DNA from: Cladochytrium replicatum
Taxonomy: Eukaryota; Chytridiomycota; Chytridiomycetes; Cladochytriales; Cladochytriaceae
DNA length: 64,000 nucleotides
Direction of reading: 5' to 3'
Assembly: GCA_025526935.1 (NCBI GenBank)
Contig: JAHLKD010000015.1
Span: 606,420-670,419 of the forward strand
Shown piece after piece: positions 58,602-64,000 of the stretch (its first letter is position 1; the number at the start of each line of letters is the position of its first letter). The notes beneath the pieces are model-generated. The model searched no databases. It was given only the letters and a program-made list of their open reading frames with translations, and was not told the DNA's origin. The position numbers were made by a program, and so were the translations under genes.

Positions 58602-58983
58602 TGCGAATGTGAATATAAATCGAACCTGGTGCCAGGTCCACATCGCTTTGCATTGACGTACATTTCTCGTATTAGTTGAGAACCAATCATGCAACCACAT
58701 GGCACAACACTATAAACCATCAACAAATTATAAAACACCGGATGAGATAGGAAACAATAATGAGAATGGGAGGGGGTACTGCACTAACCCTAACTAAACC
58801 TATTTCCAACAAATGGCAAAAGAGAAATATGTCCGCAGCGATCTGTAGGTGCTGGCAATAGATGGGAATAAACCTGTAGGGCATTCAAACGAAAGAACCA
58901 ATAGTGTCATTTTTCTTCGGCTTGATGCTCCGACTGTCAAATGTATCATATCCATTTTCGATTCTTGTCTCCAAGTGGATCAT
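58602..58983. other. Intergenic interval between convergent genes
   Basis: 3' flanks of RBM25 (plus) and the DUF4050-like gene (minus). No gene seen. Confidence 0.5.
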
Positions 58984-59803
58984 TTACTGTGGTTGATCAG
59001 CCTGATCAGGCATTGGTGGTGCCCACAGTCCTTCTCTTTTCCAGCCATGTACCTTAAACAAACGTCAGCAAATAACTCATAGTTTGCGACAATAATCCAT
59101 ATACCAGGACTGTTGAAACGAATGCCAGCGGCACAGGTTTTGCGAATCGGCGACCATTGACCAATCCATCGTAAATCGCATCAAAATGTGTTTCGTCCAC
59201 CTGAGCTAATGCAGGGTTGCTTTTGTACGATGGTTGGGTGGTGTACGGATCATACGGCGTGTGTCCCTCCGTCCACTTTTCTCTTTGACTCAACCAATGG
59301 AGATAACCAATATTAGTCCTATCGTCTTGCAGTGGAGCTACAGAGGTCGGAGATGGACGTGGGTACGGTGGTGATTGGAGCGCGTGAATGAGAGAAACTG
59401 TGAACGAAGATGCATCAAACGGAGACGCAGGGCTGCGTGGGTTGTGGTCTGTTGGTATCGAGAAGGATCGGTATGAAGATGGAGAGAGAGAGGCGAGAGA
59501 AGTAGAAGGAAAATGGACTGAGCCCAGGGCGGAGTCAGAGTGGTTGATTGGGCGCCGTGGTGTCCCGAGATGCTTGTCTAGAGGATCATCGTCTTCGTCA
59601 GTCAGAGCGCCAAGGGAAGCAGCTGAGCGGTCGAGAAAATTGCCAGACGGGGAGGCAGAGTGCAGAAAGTCTGGAAGGTCCGAAGTGCCGTGAGCCGAGT
59701 GGTTCCGCGGTCTCGGCAACGGGCGGGTCTGCAGGTCCGGGATGTGCCGTGGGGTCGACGATTGGAGGTGGAGCGGGTCGAGCGAATCCATTCCAGAGAA
59801 CAC
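58984..59803 (-). CDS. DUF4050 / Gag1-like clamp protein
   Basis: Two exons: 59803 to about 59105, and a short last exon about 59055-58984, joining FVSTVL to VHGWKREGLWAPPMPDQAD before TAA. About 255 residues. The N-terminal 150 residues are Ser/Pro-rich. The conserved part is NIGYLHWLSQREKWTEGH, then DETHFDAIYDGLVNGRRFAKPVPLAFV and the W-x-x-E-G-L-W end, which is the pattern of the fungal DUF4050 family. The function of that family is poorly known; I assign it on motif layout only. Confidence 0.6.
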
Positions 59804-59908
59804 GGAGGGATCTCTTATTTTTTAAAATAAAAATGGAAAATACGGAAATAGAATATCGAAAACCTGTACATGTATGTAATGCAGAAAGTGTCTCTAGCTT
59901 GGAGTAAT

Positions 59909-61660
59909 CTACGACCACCGCCCATTGCCCCAAACAATCTGCGACTGAGGTGTAATCTCGGAGTCCTGGCAAGTCACTACCGCTGGCAACACTGTGATCA
60001 AACTCATCGCACCCTGCTGCCGCCTTGCTCCAACTCCGCCATTACGTGAACTTTCCAAAATGAGTGCCGCCTGACTCGATTGATTTGCACCCTTCGAGAT
60101 CAACAGGTTCAATAAGTCGGACCGCTTAGCCAAATCGACCGAGACATAATGATCAATCTCTTCAACTGTACCGCCGGCCCGTATGTAAGCATCTATGAGT
60201 ACGCTCACGCTCATGGTCTCATCTGAATGCACCTGTCTCCACACCAACTTATCACGGTGGGGAGCCCGCTCGGGTTTCAGCATCATCTTCAAAATGGCAG
60301 CCTTCCGTGCTTTCAAGTCTGCAACGTTCTTCTCGAGTATCTCAACTACTCGACTGATCACATCACCGACCCCTGACAGGGGATACAGCTGTTCGTTGGA
60401 CGCAATTGCAACCAATTCATCTAATTCCCAGCTGTCATCGAGGTCCAGCAATCGTCCCAACAGAGCACACTTGTCCGAACATTCTACCCATCGGCTGTTC
60501 AGCAGGGTTGCGACAACTCGGGCAGGGTTCGACGACCGGAGTGGCTGTATCCGAGCGAGTCGCAAGCACATATCGTACACGTTCGACAGAGGCATTTCCG
60601 TAGTCAGATCAGGGGCAGTCAGCCACAACAACCCAAGCTCGTTTTCAGGTAGGGAATCTTTCGTGGGAAGAAGTTTCTCGAAAATTTCTGCGTGACACCC
60701 AGCAAGCGACCCTTCGAGCCCAGCAGATCTTATTCTCCACGCATGCACTCGATATCTGTCCCGGGCAAGTGCATTCTCGGCAACGCTGCTCTCCGCAAGC
60801 TCCAGTTCTTGCAATATCACGAGAACCGATTCCTCTTCTCCTCTTAAGGCGGCACTGCGCATAGCTAATTCCAAAATTCCGGTACGAATGTCCCAAATCT
60901 GCCCCAATGTGCGAGCGCTCGGCGAGCCTGTGTAACCGAAAACAAAATGTACAAGCACGCGAAGCACGGCTGGGCATTTGACAACGGTGGGGAGCATATC
61001 TCTGTCGATTGGGAAGCTCAAGGTCAAAAGCCCATCTTCTCCGTGAACCCTGACCCATAATTCCAAGAGCTTCAGGACCAATACCTCATCACCGAATTGC
61101 ACAATCAATCGCAAGGTCTGAGGAAAAACAGTACGAGAAAATGATCGCGGGCAGGGTTCGGTAGTTCCCGTTCCCATGACATCGTATGTGTCGAGAAGAA
61201 GCTTCAGGATTCGTCGCTTTGAGAAGTCCAAAGGATCAGGCCTTCCTGTTCGATGAACCGCATGATCGAGGATTGTCAGGGGTTCGTTTTGATGTCGCTC
61301 GCTAACTTGGCGAGTGGGATGTACAGAACACTTGACACAGAGACAAGAGAGTATATCAATAATATGCGTTTGCGTTTCCAGAATAAAATGAACAAGAGGC
61401 GTGAAGTTGTTGTTGACAGCAAAGCGAAGGGCATTCTCTGGCCGGGGATACGGGAGACTTTGCGGTGGTTGCGATCCGGTCCACCAAACTCCCCAGTTAG
61501 CATTCTGACAAGAAAGAAACCAGAGGTACAGCGACGAGCGGTGCAATGCGAGATCTTTGCATGCGCAGGTCAGTGTTGCGAACGCATGCGGGTCGAGGTA
61601 GCGCACGACACCATGTACGACAGGGCCAATCGCTTGGGGGAAGGTTGCGACGGACAGCAT
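59909..61660 (-). CDS. F-box-like protein with helical-repeat body
   Basis: 583 residues, one exon. The N-terminus VVRYLDPHAFATLTCACKDLALHRSSLYLW resembles an F-box (cyclin-F-type L-P/L-D-P-x-x-L motif), which would bind Skp1 in an SCF ubiquitin ligase. The body contains ankyrin-like helices (ALRFAVNNNFTPLVHFILE, ILDHAVH, KRRILKLLLDTYD), but no clear consensus repeat array. No close family is recognised. The minisatellite described next begins about 80 bp upstream of its start codon, inside the presumed promoter. Confidence 0.55.
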   Translation of the reverse strand: MLSVATFPQAIGPVVHGVVRYLDPHAFATLTCACKDLALHRSSLYLWFLSCQNANWGVWWTGSQPPQSLPYPRPENALRFAVNNNFTPLVHFILETQTHIIDILSCLCVKCSVHPTRQVSERHQNEPLTILDHAVHRTGRPDPLDFSKRRILKLLLDTYDVMGTGTTEPCPRSFSRTVFPQTLRLIVQFGDEVLVLKLLELWVRVHGEDGLLTLSFPIDRDMLPTVVKCPAVLRVLVHFVFGYTGSPSARTLGQIWDIRTGILELAMRSAALRGEEESVLVILQELELAESSVAENALARDRYRVHAWRIRSAGLEGSLAGCHAEIFEKLLPTKDSLPENELGLLWLTAPDLTTEMPLSNVYDMCLRLARIQPLRSSNPARVVATLLNSRWVECSDKCALLGRLLDLDDSWELDELVAIASNEQLYPLSGVGDVISRVVEILEKNVADLKARKAAILKMMLKPERAPHRDKLVWRQVHSDETMSVSVLIDAYIRAGGTVEEIDHYVSVDLAKRSDLLNLLISKGANQSSQAALILESSRNGGVGARRQQGAMSLITVLPAVVTCQDSEITPQSQIVWGNGRWS

Positions 61661-61736
61661 GTGGCGATGTCAGCCACGGACAAGTTTGGAAAAATATATT
61701 ACCTAAATTCTTGAAAAAGTAGGCACTATCCTTTTA

Positions 61737-62099
61737 ACAGTTATTCCAAGCCGGAATGTTAATAACATTCGGACGGACCGTCCGACGCGAATTTATTAAA
61801 TGCGGACGGACCGTCCACCTAACAGTTATTCCAAGCCGGAATGTTAATACCATTCGGACGGACCGTCCGACGCGAATTTATTAAATGCGGACGGACCGTC
61901 CACCTCGAATTTATCAGCCACGGACGGACCGTCCAACCCGTTTTTATTTGGCGCGGACGGACCGTCCAACCCGTTTTTATTTGGCGCGGACGGACCGTCC
62001 AACGCGTTTTTATTTGGCGCGGACGGACCGTCCAACGCGTTTTTATTTGGCGCGGACGGACCGTCCAACCCATTTTTATTAACCATGGACGGACCTTCC
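61737..62099. repeat. 33-bp minisatellite of 13-bp dyads
   Basis: Nine perfect copies of GGACGGACCGTCC (six-base arms around a central A) start at 61771, 61804, 61856, 61889, 61922, 61955, 61988, 62021 and 62054; a tenth at 62087 has one mismatch. Spacing is exactly 33 bp from 61889 on. The first two dyads and flanking sequence from about 61737 are duplicated as a block of about 85 bp at about 61821. The linkers are A/T-rich (TTTTTATTTGG). Confidence 0.9.
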
Positions 62100-62344
62100 A
62101 GATGCAATTTATTCGGCTTCAACTGTAATTCATGCTACCTCAATCTCTCTTGTAGCTGGTTTTTTCACTAAGTCTTTTCATTTCATGGGCCCAGCGATGC
62201 TGTAGGGGCGAGACTCCTCTGATTTCGTGGGCTGGAGCATGCTGCTGGAGTAGAGAACTGATTCTTTGTATTTGATTGTCCAAAATCTCCACCAACCTTT
62301 CACCGCGATAACAAGCTTCTCAGCCACAACGGGAGATATCCTTG

Positions 62345-62956
62345 TCAGGAAACCAGAGGCAAGGCCAGACCACAGGGTCTTCCTGCTATAGATAGGGGAT
62401 CCCACCTCCCGCTCCCTGTCCATACCACAGCTTCTCGAGGGTATTTCCAAACAGCGAAGTCCAGAAAGTGGCATCCATGATCTGAGAAAGTTTCGGACAG
62501 CAGAGTAACATCTTCTTGAAGCTGAAAAAGACCACGGCAAATTCGAGCAAGCTCTGTAAACTTTTCCGTATTTTGTAGATATAGGAAGAGAAGGGACTTC
62601 ATCGCGTATGCTGCATGACAATGGGTGGATGTGGCACGAAGTAGGCAATCTTTTTCAAGTAAAGGCACGGAAGTTCCCTCCTGTACGTTAAAAGACGGAC
62701 CAATTTAGCCTGAACCGCGAACCAATTCAGACTCAGTCAACTCAGACGGCGCAATGTCCGAGGAAGATGGATAGGGTCTGACATGGATTGCATCTGCACA
62801 GTGTAGAAGTTGATTTGGGTTCGGGTGAATGTAGAGGAAACACGGCAGTTTCAATGTGGAGTAGCTGTTCTTCTGTCCTTGCTCTTGCACCCGTATGTGT
62901 TCCAACACGTCACTGAGCCATGTGGCTTGGCTTTTTTCGAGGTCCGTACCTCGCAA
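62345..62956 (-). CDS. Hypothetical protein, partial, at least two exons
   Basis: Two pieces join in phase. 62956 to about 62746 encodes TWLSDVLEHIRVQEQ, LKLPCFLYIHPNPNQLLHCADAIHVRPYPSSSD and SELTESEL. After an intron of about 42 nt, EGTSVPLLEKDCLLRATSTHCHAAYAMKSLLFLYLQNTEKFTELARICRGLFQLQEDV follows. The second piece looks like folded helical protein. The true start and the 3' end are not found, and I recognise no family. It could be a gene fragment stranded among repeats. Confidence 0.35.
62938..62953. repeat. 16-bp dyad CGAGGTCCGTACCTCG, copy 1
   Basis: Inverted repeat with six-base arms around CCGT. An identical copy lies 171 bp downstream. Confidence 0.7.
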
Positions 62957-63108
62957 ACTTTGGAGTTGGTTTCCGGCTCAACCGTACCCGTCCGCCTCTG
63001 GCACTCCTTACAACGCTAATAGAGGATGTGCACCGCTATTGGTGTGCCAAGTTTGGCAAGCTGCCAACAGATGCACAACGATTCCACTTTGAGGGTCACG
63101 TGCATTTG

Positions 63109-63124
63109 CGAGGTCCGTACCTCG
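63109..63124. repeat. 16-bp dyad CGAGGTCCGTACCTCG, copy 2
   Basis: Identical to 62938-62953 but in different flanks, about 50 bp from the tRNA-like sequence. Confidence 0.7.
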
Positions 63125-63172
63125 ACAACCGCCACACGACTGATCGCAATCAATTACTAATCACAGTTAATC

Positions 63173-63244
63173 GCTCTATCAGGGGTTCGAACCTGCGTCC
63201 TTTTGCTTACAGCGCTGCGCCATAACCAATTGAGCTAATAGAGC
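63173..63244 (-). tRNA. tRNA-like sequence, degenerate (tRNA pseudogene or SINE head)
   Basis: 72 nt on minus. The acceptor stem pairs perfectly (GCTCTAT with ATAGAGC). The A box TAGCTCAATTGG and B box GGTTCGAACC match the pol III internal promoter consensus. The D stem is weak, the anticodon stem pairs at only one or two positions around CTGTAAG, and the T stem lacks three of five pairs. The anticodon would be GTA (Tyr) or TGT (Thr) depending on register. Not a convincing functional tRNA. Confidence 0.55.
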
Positions 63245-63389
63245 TGATCAAAACTTTTAGGTTTCTTGCTTCTATTTCGGCATATAAGTCGCACACTCCA
63301 TCACCATCTTGTGAGGCCATTTGGTTTTGTGTTTTGTTATGCATTGTATGTTCAAAATAAATATTGTTAACAAAAAAATTGGCCCTAAT

Positions 63390-64000
63390 TGCCATTGATT
63401 ATTTTGTGACATTTCAATTGTCTATTGCAATCTATGAATTGTTCACGTTCCTTTATTTATTGTTCATTGTTCATCATTAACAATCGATTTCTATTTTTCC
63501 TCCATCAACATTAACTATTGACTTCTATTCTTCCTCCTCTATCGTATACTCCTTAATGTTCTTGCACAATTGCCCATCATTATTTTGTACGATTTCAATC
63601 GTCTATTGTAATCTATGAATTGTTCATCTTCCTATGTTAATTGTTCATTGTTCATCATTAACTATTGACTTCTATTCTTCCTCCATTATCTTTAATTTCG
63701 TAAACTGCCTATCATATACTCCTTAATGTTCCTTCTCAATTGCCAATCATTATTTTGTACGATTTCAATCGTCTAGTAATCTATGAATTGTTCATCTTCC
63801 TATGTTAATTGTTCATTGTTCATCATTAACTATTGACTTCTATTCTTCCTCCAGTATCTTTAATTTCGTAAACTGCCTATCATATACTCCTTAATGTTCC
63901 TTCTCAATTGCCAATCATTATTTTGTACGATTTTGATTGTCTATTGTAATCTATGAATTGTTCACCTTCCTAGGTTAATTGTTCATTGTTCATCATTAAC
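63390..64000. repeat. AT-rich satellite, unit about 170-180 bp
   Basis: The landmark CTATGAATTGTTCA recurs at 63432, 63613, 63781 and 63951, i.e. steps of about 181, 168 and 170 bp. Within each unit a shorter motif (TTGTTCATTGTTCATCATTAAC) follows. The array continues past the window edge. No coding signal. Confidence 0.85.

Noticed and set aside
61737-62128. CRISPR-like regular spacing of a 13-bp repeat
   Set aside because: The host is eukaryotic, the intervening segments are near-identical rather than unique, and the repeat is too short. It is a minisatellite.
61819-62128. Repetitive 11-residue-unit proteins on both strands across the minisatellite
   Set aside because: They are open only because the 33-bp unit is a multiple of three and lacks stops; no start context or flanking coding signal supports a gene.

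Overview
The window is nuclear DNA of a compact, intron-rich fungal genome, most likely a zoosporic (flagellated) chytrid-like fungus. Three things point there. Introns are mostly 45-60 nt with GT..CTAAT/TACTAAT..AG signals. Several families are typically fungal: a Zn2Cys6 regulator, a class II HDAC with an Arb2 domain, and a CADG surface protein. There is also a full-length C2CD3-type centriole protein, expected only in a lineage that builds centrioles and cilia. The lineage call is inference.

Layout: 0.5-8.1 kb holds a four-exon C2CD3 homologue (minus). From a 103-bp shared promoter, 8.2-12.8 kb (plus) encodes a COP9 signalosome subunit 1 (CSN1) PCI protein that is spliced in frame, with no stop, into a class II histone deacetylase plus Arb2 domain. 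This is the most unusual object in the window. 13.1-16.7 kb carries a SAM methyltransferase, a fungal glutathione S-transferase and an RRM-AlkB protein (ALKBH8 type). 17.8-20.9 kb is one protein made of about four basic-secretory-protein (BSP) metalloprotease modules, of which only two keep HExxH; a remnant of a related sequence lies just upstream. 20.9-23.6 kb has no gene I can support. 23.6-31.6 kb holds an HExxH protein, a large Zn2Cys6 transcription factor whose zinc cluster is completed by an 8-nt microexon, and a CADG single-pass membrane protein.

31.9-49.4 kb is a run of mostly housekeeping genes: a myristoylated EF-hand sensor, a lactonase-fold propeller, MAK11/PAK1IP1 (60S biogenesis), TFIIS (transcription elongation), a multi-LIM protein, a long coiled-coil protein and a poly-Q protein. 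49.6-54.2 kb is a transposon graveyard with two decayed DDE_Tnp_4/Harbinger-type elements. 54.2-59.8 kb has TRM11 (tRNA m2G10 methylation) and RBM25 (splicing) divergent over 75 bp, then a DUF4050/Gag1-like protein. 59.9-61.7 kb is an F-box-like protein.

The right end (61.7-64 kb) is repetitive. It has a 33-bp minisatellite of 13-bp dyads, a partial hypothetical gene, a duplicated 16-bp dyad, a tRNA-like sequence with intact A and B boxes, and an AT-rich satellite of about 170 bp that runs off the window. Four gene pairs share very short divergent promoters. Splice junctions were worked out by eye from phase, GT/AG signals and family conservation, so all domain assignments are from recognition, not from searches.
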